From a bacterium (GTDB taxonomy: Bacteria > CSSED10-310 > JAJRTK01), in contig JAJRTK010000528.1 in NCBI GenBank assembly GCA_024278345.1, positions 1-8,109 on the forward strand: a stretch of DNA of 8,109 nt, read 5' to 3'. The translations under genes and the position numbers were made by a program. This document shows, piece by piece, positions 1-6,152 of this stretch; the first letter of the stretch is position 1, and each line of letters begins with the position of its first letter. Under the pieces are notes generated by a model. It saw only the letters and a list, made by a program, of their open reading frames with translations, was not told where the DNA came from and made no database searches.

Positions 1-134
1 CCAGACCCACGCCAGGGAGCCAGCTCCCTGGACCCACATCTTTGTGCGCTGCGCGCTTTTTTCGGGTGGCCGGTACCATGACCGAGGCCCTTGACCCCGG
101 AAATCTCATCACGAATCGACGGCGTCTGATCCAT
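1..134 (-). CDS. possible N-terminal part of an unrecognised protein, cut by the window edge
   Basis: Reading the minus strand from an ATG at 134, the frame stays open for 44 codons to the window edge and begins MDQTPSIRDEISGVKG. The composition looks more protein-like than the neighbouring Arg-rich open frame that starts near 166. An in-frame GTG lies three codons upstream. A GGAG sits only three bases before the ATG, which is too close to be a good ribosome binding site. The distal part of the frame runs through a perfect hairpin (12-31), so the last codons may be intergenic repeat rather than gene. I recognise no family, and the frame may be non-coding. Confidence 0.2.
   Translation of the reverse strand, partial: MDQTPSIRDEISGVKGLGHGTGHPKKARSAQRCGSRELAPWRGS
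12..31. repeat. perfect 8-bp inverted repeat (hairpin)
   Basis: CCAGGGAG at 12-19 and its exact reverse complement CTCCCTGG at 24-31 are separated by four bases. The arms are flanked by similar ACCCAC motifs (5-10 and 33-38). No T-run follows directly on either strand, so it is not a classical terminator. It resembles a small dispersed intergenic palindrome. It could still act as an RNA 3'-end stabiliser for the minus-strand operon that ends at 169. Confidence 0.5.
46..62 (+). terminator. weak rho-independent terminator-like hairpin
   Basis: GCGC (46-49), a three-base loop and GCGC (53-56) are followed at once by six T residues (57-62). The stem is only four pairs, so termination strength would be poor. 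It points rightward and would serve a plus-strand transcript entering from the left of the window. It does not terminate the minus-strand operon. Confidence 0.25.
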
Positions 135-168
135 CGTCTCCACCGGCGTCCTCGTCGGGCGGCCATCC

Positions 169-1164
169 TTATTGTATCTGCTGCATCCGGAGCTTCTTGA
201 TCCTTCGGACCTCGCGTTTGGCAAAACTTGCGTCGGGATGGCGGGGAAACTCTCGCAAGAACTCCTTATAGCGATCAAGCCCCACCTGCCAATCCTTCGA
301 GTTGGCCGCGCAATGGGCCAGCGACAACAGCACGTGAGATTTCAGCTCCGTATCGCCGTAGAGATCGAGGATTCTGGAGTACATCGAAGCAGCGAGAGTC
401 CACTCCTTTCTCCGACTGTGAAGAAGTCCCAACCAGGCGAGCGCATTGTCGGAGAAACCCAGACGATTCTCTGGATCGAGATCGATCATCCGCGCCGCGA
501 TTTCACTGCTCAACTTGAGGTCACCCCTGTTGCGGGCAGCCACGAGAGCACGGCGCAACACGGAAACATCCTCGGTCTCTTGCGGGGCTACAGGCTTCGC
601 CGCACGGGGATCGGACACCAAGAAGGACTGGACGACTCGGACCAAGGCCTCCGCCGAACGATAACCGACGATCCGAGTCAGCTCCTTGCCCCCGGAATCG
701 GTGATGAGAATCGTAGGAAAATCGACGACTCCAAACTTTTGCGCGGTTTCCGGCCGCGATGTGCCGTCAATCTTCACGGAAACGAAGTTGACCAGCGCTT
801 TCCCCACCGACGGATGCGCAAACGTCCGCTCTTCCATAGCCAGCGCCCAGGGTGACCAGTCGGCGCGAAAAAAGATGAAGACGTGGCGATTCTGGCGTGC
901 GGCCAACTTGAATGTCTGCGAGAAATCAGACTGCCACGCCACGGGAATCGCCACCGCCGCCTCACTTTCTAGTTCCTCGCTCTGGCTCGCCGCGGGCGTC
1001 CCCGCGGCCTCCCCTTGAGCACGCACCACCAAGGGAAGACCAGCGGCCCAGAGCATCAGGAACAGCAGGATCGGTGATCCCTGCAAACATCGAGTCCGAT
1101 CTCCACTTATGGTTCTCGATGCGAGTCTGCTTCTTCCGAATTCTGAGCAAACTTCTGCCAACAT
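169..1164 (-). CDS. secreted thioredoxin-fold protein lacking CxxC, with C-terminal TPR repeats
   Basis: 331 residues. A hydrophobic stretch (about 31-47) ending in the signal-peptidase-like VRA-Q (cleavage near 49) indicates export, with an unusually long basic n-region. Residues about 75-185 form a thioredoxin fold: FIFFRADWSPWALAME occupies the active-site loop and VVDFPTILITD supplies the conserved cis-proline strand. Aligned to the usual DWCxWC motif, both cysteines are replaced (Ser104, Ala107), so thiol-disulfide chemistry is not expected. Residues about 200-325 look like tetratricopeptide repeats (WLGLLHSRRKEW, LSLAHCAANSKDW), ending in a basic tail. The ATG at 1164 has AGGAGG ten bases upstream and overlaps rnc by 58 nt. 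That SD also encodes conserved RNase III residues, so it may be coincidental. A TTG at 1086, just past the rnc stop, is the main alternative start and would give a shorter signal peptide. It is the last gene of the operon. A role as periplasmic scaffold or binding protein is inference. Confidence 0.82.
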   Translation of the reverse strand: MLAEVCSEFGRSRLASRTISGDRTRCLQGSPILLFLMLWAAGLPLVVRAQGEAAGTPAASQSEELESEAAVAIPVAWQSDFSQTFKLAARQNRHVFIFFRADWSPWALAMEERTFAHPSVGKALVNFVSVKIDGTSRPETAQKFGVVDFPTILITDSGGKELTRIVGYRSAEALVRVVQSFLVSDPRAAKPVAPQETEDVSVLRRALVAARNRGDLKLSSEIAARMIDLDPENRLGFSDNALAWLGLLHSRRKEWTLAASMYSRILDLYGDTELKSHVLLSLAHCAANSKDWQVGLDRYKEFLREFPRHPDASFAKREVRRIKKLRMQQIQ

Positions 1165-1886
1165 CTTCTTGCCGCCTCCTGCTCTGCTCTTTTCTTAGAG
1201 GTTCCCCACCCGCGGCTCAGGGTACCGTCGTCCAGCTTCACCTGAACAAAGAACCTCTTGTCGTGAGGTGGGCCAACTTCCCTGATGAGCTGGTAAACGG
1301 GTAGAATTCCAAGGCGTTTCAGCGCCTCCATTTGCAAAAGGGTCTTGTAATCTTGAGCAGAACCCCCTTTGGCCAAAGGATGTTCCATGGCCTCGCCAAG
1401 ATGTTTCAAAACGAATCCTCTGGCGGCATCGATCCCGCCATCCAGGTATATGGCGGCCACAATCGCCTCAAAGAGATCCGCCAGGATCGAACGTTTTTTC
1501 CTTCCTCCTCCCCGCTCTTCGCCCAAGCTCATGCAAATGTAGGAGCCAAGGCCCAACCTCGCGGCACACTCCGATAAGCTCCGGCTGCAAACAACCTTCG
1601 CCCTCATTTTGGACAGATCCCCTTCGCGCCTTTGGGGAAAGTGCCGAACTAGATAGTCACTGATGATCATACCAAGGACCGCATCTCCCAGAAACTCCAA
1701 GACTTCATTATCTTGAACGCCTTCATCCAGTTCCTGGCGCAAGGAAGCGTGGGTCAGGGCCCGCAAGAGCATGGCGCGCTCCCTGAACCGATGTCCCAAA
1801 AGGGTCTCCAGAGTCGCAAGATCCGGCTGTTCCCGGCCATCCATGGAAGATTTTGCCTCTCGCAAAAAAAAGAACGGATCCTTCAC
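1107..1886 (-). CDS. rnc: ribonuclease III
   Basis: Double-stranded-RNA endonuclease that processes rRNA precursors and structured mRNAs in the cytoplasm. In the 259-residue reading, the family signature NEVLEFLGDAVLG is at 60-72. The acidic catalytic residues correspond to Glu61, Glu64, Asp68, Asp137 and Glu140 (DLFEA). A double-stranded RNA-binding domain follows from about 178 (QDYKTLLQ) to 250 (KKRAEQEAARRCW). Domain order and length are normal. The GTG start at 1886 overlaps the fabG stop as GTGA, which suggests translational coupling, with GGAGGG about 11 bases upstream. An in-frame ATG at 1844 (reading MDGREQPDLATL) would give 245 residues and an N-terminus closer to typical homologues; GAGAGG lies about 11 bases upstream of it. 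A run of eight T residues lies between the two starts. Function is certain; the start is not. Confidence 0.97.
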   Translation of the reverse strand: MKDPFFFLREAKSSMDGREQPDLATLETLLGHRFRERAMLLRALTHASLRQELDEGVQDNEVLEFLGDAVLGMIISDYLVRHFPQRREGDLSKMRAKVVCSRSLSECAARLGLGSYICMSLGEERGGGRKKRSILADLFEAIVAAIYLDGGIDAARGFVLKHLGEAMEHPLAKGGSAQDYKTLLQMEALKRLGILPVYQLIREVGPPHDKRFFVQVKLDDGTLSRGWGTSKKRAEQEAARRCWQKFAQNSEEADSHREP

Positions 1887-2629
1887 CCCAGGCAGAGCCC
1901 TCCGTCAACAACAAGAGTCGAGCCGGTGATGAAAGCAGCCTCTCTTGAAGCAAGAAAGAGCACCGCCGCCGCGATCTCCGCTGGATCGGCGATCCGGCCA
2001 ACCGGTATCCGCTCCAGGATCCGTTGCCGGGCTTCGCTGGAAACCCTGTCCAACATGGAGGTCTGCACGGGTCCTGGCGCCACTGCGTTGACGGTCACGC
2101 CCCTCGATGCAACTTCCAGGGCCACGCTCTTTGTCAGGCCCAACAACCCGGCTTTCGAGGCCGAGTAGTTCGCCTGCCCCAGGTTCCCGCCAAGTGCGAC
2201 CACGGAGCTCACGTTCACAATGCGGCCATAACGCCGCCGTAACATCAAACGGAGGGCCGCCTGAAGGCAATAAAAGTAACCGGACAGATTCGTGGCCAAG
2301 ACATCCGCCCATTTTTCAGGCTCCATCCGAACGGCCAGCCCGTCCGCGGCGACCCCGGCATTGTTCACCAGGACATCGAGGCGCCCGGAAGTGGTCCGGA
2401 TCTCTCGAAAAACACGCCGAACCGCCGTCACGTCCCGCACATCCAATTGCCAGGTGTGATGATGGTTATTCCCAGAAGAAAGCTCCTCTCTGATGGACTC
2501 ACAAGCGTCCAAGTCCCGGGCCAAGAGATGCACTGACGCTCCTTGTCTCGCGAACATTCGGGCGGTCTGCGCACCTATTCCTTTGGTCGCACCGGTAATC
2601 GCGACGATCTGTCCCGAAAAATCGAGCAT
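1883..2629 (-). CDS. fabG: FabG-type short-chain dehydrogenase/reductase (3-oxoacyl-ACP reductase)
   Basis: 248 residues, the usual length for FabG, which reduces 3-oxoacyl-ACP with NADPH in fatty acid elongation. Visible elements are the Rossmann motif TGATKGIG (12-19), LDV at 62-64, NNAG (89-92), catalytic Ser142, Tyr155 and Lys159 (NVSS, then YSASK), and the NAVAPGPVQT loop (181-190). The C-terminus has ITGSTLVVDGG. The ATG at 2629 is preferred: it has AAGGCAGG just upstream and begins MLDFSGQ, immediately before the first beta strand. The frame continues upstream to 2692 with Arg/Pro-rich sequence typical of untranslated leader. It sits directly before rnc with a 4-nt overlap, as the fab cluster order predicts, but without acpP. 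Acetoacetyl-CoA reductase activity is possible given hbd in the same operon, and cannot be distinguished from sequence alone. Confidence 0.93.
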   Translation of the reverse strand: MLDFSGQIVAITGATKGIGAQTARMFARQGASVHLLARDLDACESIREELSSGNNHHHTWQLDVRDVTAVRRVFREIRTTSGRLDVLVNNAGVAADGLAVRMEPEKWADVLATNLSGYFYCLQAALRLMLRRRYGRIVNVSSVVALGGNLGQANYSASKAGLLGLTKSVALEVASRGVTVNAVAPGPVQTSMLDRVSSEARQRILERIPVGRIADPAEIAAAVLFLASREAAFITGSTLVVDGGLCLG

Positions 2630-2758
2630 TGAAGCCTGCCTTCTCGCGGCAGTCCCGGGCCCTGGGGTAAACCGCCTCGTGTAGGGGCTCACAGGGCGAC
2701 CGGCGCAAGCGGCCGTGCGCGACGGGAGCGGAACTCAGGGCAAATGAAGCTAGAACTT
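2630..2758 (-). other. 129-nt spacer between rpmF and fabG
   Basis: This is the widest gap inside the minus-strand operon, and where plsX, fabH and fabD would stand in the classical cluster. I see no remnant of those genes. There is a GC-rich partial palindrome (GCGCA and TGCGC arms around CGGCCG, near 2713-2730) with no T-run, so I do not call a terminator. No convincing -10/-35 pair is visible. Readthrough from rpmF into fabG is the simplest reading. Confidence 0.45.
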
Positions 2759-2941
2759 TCAGATGTCGTCGATCTTGATGACGTCATGGCGCTTGTAATA
2801 GCCGCAACTCGAACAAACCCGGTGGGGAAGCTTCTTTTCCGAGCAATTGGGGCAAAGAGACAGAGAGCGAATCTTGAGCTTCCAGTGGGTGCGGCGTTTC
2901 TTGCCCCTGGTGCTGGAGCTTCTTCTTTTTGGTACGGCCAT
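2759..2941 (-). CDS. rpmF: 50S ribosomal protein L32
   Basis: 60 residues, beginning MAVPKRRSSSTRGKKRRTHW, the conserved basic N-terminus of bacterial L32, which binds 23S rRNA in the large subunit. A zinc ribbon follows with Cys30, Cys33, Cys43 and Cys46 (CPNC and CSSC), so this is the zinc-binding C+ form of the protein. The C-terminal YKRHDVIKI motif is also typical. The ATG at 2941 has a near-ideal AAGGAG seven bases upstream, the strongest ribosome binding site in the operon, as expected for an abundant ribosomal protein. It follows yceD by 55 nt, the conserved yceD-rpmF pairing. Confidence 0.98.
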   Translation of the reverse strand: MAVPKRRSSSTRGKKRRTHWKLKIRSLSLCPNCSEKKLPHRVCSSCGYYKRHDVIKIDDI

Positions 2942-2996
2942 GGCTCTACTCCTTGTGAATTGCGAGCGAGGTCTTTGAAACAGACGTTGCTTTTCG

Positions 2997-3590
2997 TTAG
3001 CTCGACCGAGGGCTCAACGTCCCAGATTCTAGGAGGGATTGGAGATCTTTCCACCTGGGATCGATGTCCGCATCGCGACACTCGCATGCCGCGCGACCCA
3101 GTCTGCGCCCGCACTTGGAACATAGTCCCTGGCAAAGTGGGGTGCAAAGTGGTTGCATGGGAACCAAAAGGAGGATCTCTTCCCGAACCATCTCCAATAA
3201 CGGAATTTCGGGGTTCCTGTAAAAAGCGACTCCAAGGTCGTCCGCCATCAGCTCCCGTTCCGGGTCCACCTCCGCCGCGATGGGAAGGAAGGTGACTCTC
3301 GATCCGAACGTCAACGACAAATCGACACCTTCGAGACATCGGGAACAGCAAACCCGAAGCCCGCACGTTCCCTCGAACCTCACCGAAACTTCAACTCCCA
3401 TTCGGAACAGCAAGAACCAGGCCTCCACAGCCGTAGAAAGCCCAAGGTCGCCAGCGATGGCCGACGGATCTCGGCGGATGCGCAAGACGAGGCCCTGGGG
3501 AGGAATCTCCCGAATTTGGAGGCGATCCCGGGACTCTTCCCGGAGAGGCAAGCCAAGGGCCTCTGCCTGCGACCGGACATCAGTATTCAT
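2997..3590 (-). CDS. yceD: YceD/DUF177 family protein
   Basis: 197 residues from the ATG at 3590, which has GAGG five bases upstream and overlaps the hbd stop by 11 nt (ATGAATACTGA). DUF177 proteins are encoded next to rpmF across bacteria and are linked to 23S rRNA accumulation and ribosome assembly. The family hallmarks are present: the central CSRCL motif (Cys82, Cys85) and the C-terminal metal-site-like cluster PLCQGLCSKCGRRLG with Cys149, Cys153, Cys157 and Cys160, followed by Cys169 and Cys171, then the family-typical D-x-DPRW-x-L ending. Ten cysteines in total suggest bound zinc, which is inference. The frame extends to 3674 (adding 28 residues), but that part overlaps hbd coding sequence and lacks family similarity. 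Confidence 0.93.
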   Translation of the reverse strand: MNTDVRSQAEALGLPLREESRDRLQIREIPPQGLVLRIRRDPSAIAGDLGLSTAVEAWFLLFRMGVEVSVRFEGTCGLRVCCSRCLEGVDLSLTFGSRVTFLPIAAEVDPERELMADDLGVAFYRNPEIPLLEMVREEILLLVPMQPLCTPLCQGLCSKCGRRLGRAACECRDADIDPRWKDLQSLLESGTLSPRSS

Positions 3591-4437
3591 AGAAGCCTCG
3601 CCCAACTTTTCGCCCCAGGTGACCCGCCCCCACCATCTGTTTGAGGAGTGGACATGGCCGAAATCGCGGGTCACCGCCGTATCCTTCGTACAGAACCTCC
3701 AGGATGAAAAGACAGGTGTCGAGGCCGATGAAATCGGCCAAAGTCAGTGGCCCCATGGGATGATTGAGCCCAAGGCGGGCTCCTTTGTCGATGTCCCGGG
3801 CCGACCCGATGCCTTCGTGGAGCAGCCAGACGGCTTCATTGATGCTGGGCATCAAAAGGCGATTGACGATAAAGCCCGGCATATCCTTCTGAGCCACGAC
3901 AACCTGTTTTCCCACGGATTCCGCGACTTCCCGGATGGCCGCCAAAGTCTCTTGTGAGGTCTGGAGTCCCGCAATCAGTTCCACCAACTTCATGACGGGA
4001 ACTGGGTTCATAAAGTGCATACCCGCAACTTTGGGAGGTCTCTTGGTGGCAGCGGCAAGGGTTGTGATGGGGATACTCGAGGTATTCGACGTCAAAATCG
4101 CTTCCTCGGGCGCGGCCTCATCCAGCATTTTGAAGATCTCCGTCTTCACATCCAGCTTTTCGATGGCCGCTTCGATGATGAGCTGAGACTGACCTGCCGC
4201 CTTCCGGGCGTCCTGAACGAAGTGAAGCCGCTCCCAGACGCCGTCGATCTCCTGGGAAGTCATTCGGCCCTTTTCCACATTCCTCGCGAGCCTCTTTCGG
4301 ATTCCGGCTTCGGATTTTTCTAGTTGAGCGCCAGAAAGATCCGTGACGTAGGTTTCGTATCCGGCCACCGCGCAAACCTGTGCGATTCCGCTTCCCATCT
4401 GTCCTGAACCCACGACCGTGACGGTCTCGATTTTCAT
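3580..4437 (-). CDS. hbd: 3-hydroxybutyryl-CoA dehydrogenase (3-hydroxyacyl-CoA dehydrogenase family)
   Basis: 285 residues, the usual length of single-domain-pair Hbd/PaaH enzymes, which interconvert 3-hydroxyacyl-CoA and 3-oxoacyl-CoA with NAD(P). The N-terminal Rossmann domain has GSGQMG (10-15) and an acidic residue after beta-2 (Asp33), which favours NAD(H). SNTSS (117-121), His141 in HFMNPVPVMKLVE, Glu153 and Asn192 in PGFIVNR are the substrate and catalytic residues. The C-terminal dimerisation domain includes the conserved NHPMGPLTLADFIGLD segment and ends GRKVGRGFYEY. The ATG at 4437 overlaps the upstream stop as ATGA and has AGGGAG about ten bases before it. The frame is open a further 94 codons upstream, but that segment lies inside the preceding gene and has no family similarity. 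The physiological direction (butyrate/PHB synthesis or beta-oxidation) cannot be told here, as no thiolase or crotonase is present. Confidence 0.94.
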   Translation of the reverse strand: MKIETVTVVGSGQMGSGIAQVCAVAGYETYVTDLSGAQLEKSEAGIRKRLARNVEKGRMTSQEIDGVWERLHFVQDARKAAGQSQLIIEAAIEKLDVKTEIFKMLDEAAPEEAILTSNTSSIPITTLAAATKRPPKVAGMHFMNPVPVMKLVELIAGLQTSQETLAAIREVAESVGKQVVVAQKDMPGFIVNRLLMPSINEAVWLLHEGIGSARDIDKGARLGLNHPMGPLTLADFIGLDTCLFILEVLYEGYGGDPRFRPCPLLKQMVGAGHLGRKVGRGFYEY

Positions 4438-5822
4438 GTTGCGAAACTCCCTGCTTTGGCCTGCTTCGAGCAAGCGGTTCCCTTCGGCGGGCCGGCCCAG
4501 AGCCTTTTCAAGTCTTCGTAGGCTTCCCCGACCCGATGGGAAACCACGTGAACCGACCGCTTTGTTGCCTGAGAAATCTCCTCGATACTGATGTCGTCCA
4601 GTAAGAGATGGTGCGTCTGGGGTGTTTCCCCCAACAAGATATCCGGCAGGATCAGGCACCCCTCGCCAAGATGTTCCACTCCCTCGATAACGTCGCGGCC
4701 CGTCAAAAGTCCCGCACAAGTCACCCGCGAACCAAAAAACTGGTTTTCTATTGGAGCCACCTCTAAGCGGCCAAAACCTTGCTTCTTGCAGAGATTCGCC
4801 AGCTTCCGGACTGTGGAAGCCGCCGATCTTCCCGTTACGAAATAGGCCCTGGGCCAGTCTCCCGCAAGCCTGCCACCGCCAACCTCGAGCCGCACCAGTT
4901 CGTCCAAGAACTGCCGGATCATGCCAATCCCGTTGCCCAATTGGGGGAAATCCCCATAATTTCCGGCATCGGGAACCTCGCGGGCCGCCAGGACATAAAA
5001 CTCGTCGGCCAAGCTGACAATATTATGACCCAATGTCTTGCAAGAACGCTCTTGCCAATCCGAGACCTGCTCAAACAGGGGGTGGCAATTGCGGCGATCC
5101 CAACATTGGAGATTCGGCAGTTTTTTTCGATGAGAGGTCAAGCCCACGGGGACGATTCCAACGGACTCGATGCCCGGGGCCCGCGCCAAGAGCTCTTTCA
5201 GCGTGAGATCCAACTGAATCCCGTCATTCTGGCCCACCAGAAGGACAATCTGGGCATGAACCCGGATGCCGTGGCCTATCAAGAGGTCGAGGGTTGGCAA
5301 GATGGGCCGTGCCGTGGGATTTCCCAAGAGAGCACGCCTCAGTCCTTCGTCGGCGGCGTGAACCGAAACGTACTGGGGGCTAAGCCTCTGCCGCGCAATC
5401 CGTGCAAGCTCAAAGTCTTGGATGGTGGCCAGGGTGGTGAAGTGGCCGGCCAAAAAAGAAAGCCGGAAGTCCTCGTCCTTGACATAGAGCGAACGCCGCA
5501 TCCCCCGGGGCATTTGGTGGACGAAACAAAACGTGCATTGATTCCCGCATCGTGCGGGCTCAATCGGGGCGAACTCGACGCCGAGCGTGTCATTCGCTTC
5601 CTTTTCGATCTCAAAGAGGATCCATTGGCCATCTTTAGCCAGGAGTTCCACCTCGATCTCTTCGTCACTGACAGCAAACCGAAAATCGATGGGGTCCCCC
5701 ATGGGCTGCCCGGAAATCGCAAGAATCCGGTCTCCGCTCTTCCAGCCAAGATCCGAAGCAATCGAGTCCGCGTCCACTGCGGTGATCTCTAAGCCCGGCG
5801 GTTGTTGTCGTCCCCTTTTCAT
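4434..5822 (-). CDS. DUF512 family protein: N-terminal PDZ-like domain plus radical-SAM-type iron-sulfur domain
   Basis: 462 residues. Residues about 10-50 form a PDZ-like segment (LGWKSGDRILAISG). Then comes CGNQCTFCF with Cys92, Cys96 and Cys99, the CxxxCxxC signature of a radical SAM [4Fe-4S] cluster, and the DUF512-typical stretches QMPRGMRRSLYVKDEDFRLS, YVSVHAAD and HAQIVLLVGQNDG. The C-terminal half matches the DUF512 domain (DEFYVLAAREVPDAGNYGDFPQLGNGIGM, then a CAGLLTGRDV segment). The biochemical reaction of this family is not established to my knowledge. The ATG at 5822 has AGAGG five bases upstream and is preferred over the adjacent TTG at 5825. It is the first gene of the operon, 66 nt downstream of a plausible promoter start. 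In many Firmicutes, as I recall, DUF512 genes sit next to the GTPase gene der; here the partner is hbd, so the usual context gives no functional clue. Confidence 0.92.
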   Translation of the reverse strand: MKRGRQQPPGLEITAVDADSIASDLGWKSGDRILAISGQPMGDPIDFRFAVSDEEIEVELLAKDGQWILFEIEKEANDTLGVEFAPIEPARCGNQCTFCFVHQMPRGMRRSLYVKDEDFRLSFLAGHFTTLATIQDFELARIARQRLSPQYVSVHAADEGLRRALLGNPTARPILPTLDLLIGHGIRVHAQIVLLVGQNDGIQLDLTLKELLARAPGIESVGIVPVGLTSHRKKLPNLQCWDRRNCHPLFEQVSDWQERSCKTLGHNIVSLADEFYVLAAREVPDAGNYGDFPQLGNGIGMIRQFLDELVRLEVGGGRLAGDWPRAYFVTGRSAASTVRKLANLCKKQGFGRLEVAPIENQFFGSRVTCAGLLTGRDVIEGVEHLGEGCLILPDILLGETPQTHHLLLDDISIEEISQATKRSVHVVSHRVGEAYEDLKRLWAGPPKGTACSKQAKAGSFAT

Positions 5823-5894
5823 CAAGACCTCTGCCCCACAAAACGCTCATTGCCCCGATTTACAAAGAGAAGGGATCGAATCTGAAAAGAACAT

Positions 5895-5923
5895 AGTATA
5901 CTTCTTGGAGTTAATAAACACAA
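5895..5923 (-). promoter_or_regulatory. candidate sigma70-type promoter for the minus-strand operon
   Basis: Read on the minus strand, TTGTGT (5918-5923) is followed after exactly 17 bases by TATACT (5895-5900). The -10 matches the consensus at five of six positions and the -35 at three of six. The surroundings are AT-rich, in contrast to the GC-rich flank. Transcription would start near 5888, leaving a leader of about 66 nt before the DUF512 gene. No other promoter of this quality is seen in the operon. Confidence 0.55.
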
Positions 5924-5929
5924 AATCCG

Positions 5930-6150
5930 CGGAATCGATTGAGGATGCCGCGGGATGCGGACACCGGATGAGCAAGAGCGAAAAGGCGAGTGGCGGCGGA
6001 CGGGGGGAACTCGCGCCGAAGGCGCGGGTCGTGCCGCCGGGAGCGGCCCGCAACACCGTGAAAAAAAAGCCATCGACAATCATCACGCCCTTGAAGCGTC
6101 CCCTCACCGGGCTTCAAGCCCTGAAAGTTCCGCTGATGCTCAACCGTCTC
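5930..6150. other. GC-rich hairpin-bearing intergenic element between divergent promoters
   Basis: This stretch lies between the two promoters and holds several inverted repeats: CGCGCC-GAA-GGCGCG (6012-6026), GCCGC/GCGGC (6033-6047) and CTTGAAGC/GCTTCAAG (6090-6097 with 6111-6118). GCGGG (6024-6028) can also pair with CCCGC (6047-6051), giving overlapping alternative folds. An A8 run (6061-6068) follows. A 62-codon plus-strand frame (5968-6156) and an 86-codon minus-strand frame (5847-6107) cross it, without good ribosome binding sites or recognisable similarity. The plus-strand frame ends inside the amidase -35 box and the minus-strand one crosses the operon promoter, so neither is likely to be a gene. 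It looks like an inserted intergenic repeat unit, which needs genome comparison to confirm. Confidence 0.45.
6090..6118. repeat. 8-bp inverted repeat upstream of the amidase promoter
   Basis: CTTGAAGC (6090-6097) and GCTTCAAG (6111-6118) are perfect inverted arms with a 13-base spacer, centred about 50 bases upstream of the -35 box of the amidase promoter. The arm spacing (about two helical turns centre to centre) would suit a dimeric regulator, but nothing identifies one. It could equally be part of the surrounding repeat element. Confidence 0.35.
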
Positions 6151-6152
6151 CT

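Noticed and set aside
2630-2692. 21-residue N-terminal extension of FabG
   Set aside because: Its composition is Arg/Pro-rich and unlike FabG. The ATG at 2629 has an SD-like sequence and gives the normal family length.
2713-2730. possible terminator between rpmF and fabG
   Set aside because: It has a five-pair stem with a large loop and no following T-run on the minus strand.
3591-3674. 28-residue N-terminal extension of YceD
   Set aside because: It overlaps hbd coding sequence. The ATG at 3590 has GAGG at good spacing and gives a typical DUF177 length.
4438-4719. 94-residue N-terminal extension of the hbd frame
   Set aside because: It lies wholly inside the DUF512 gene in another frame and is Gly/Arg-rich, and the Rossmann motif begins right after the internal ATG at 4437, which has a ribosome binding site and an ATGA overlap.
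4779-5792. 337-codon open frame on the plus strand
   Set aside because: It is antisense to the DUF512 gene, whose cysteine motif and domains are clear. The translated product shows no recognisable motifs, and long antisense frames are common at this GC content.
5847-6107. 86-codon minus-strand frame upstream of the DUF512 gene
   Set aside because: It runs across the operon promoter (5895-5923), starts at GTG without a convincing ribosome binding site, and shows no recognisable domain. It may belong to the repeat element.
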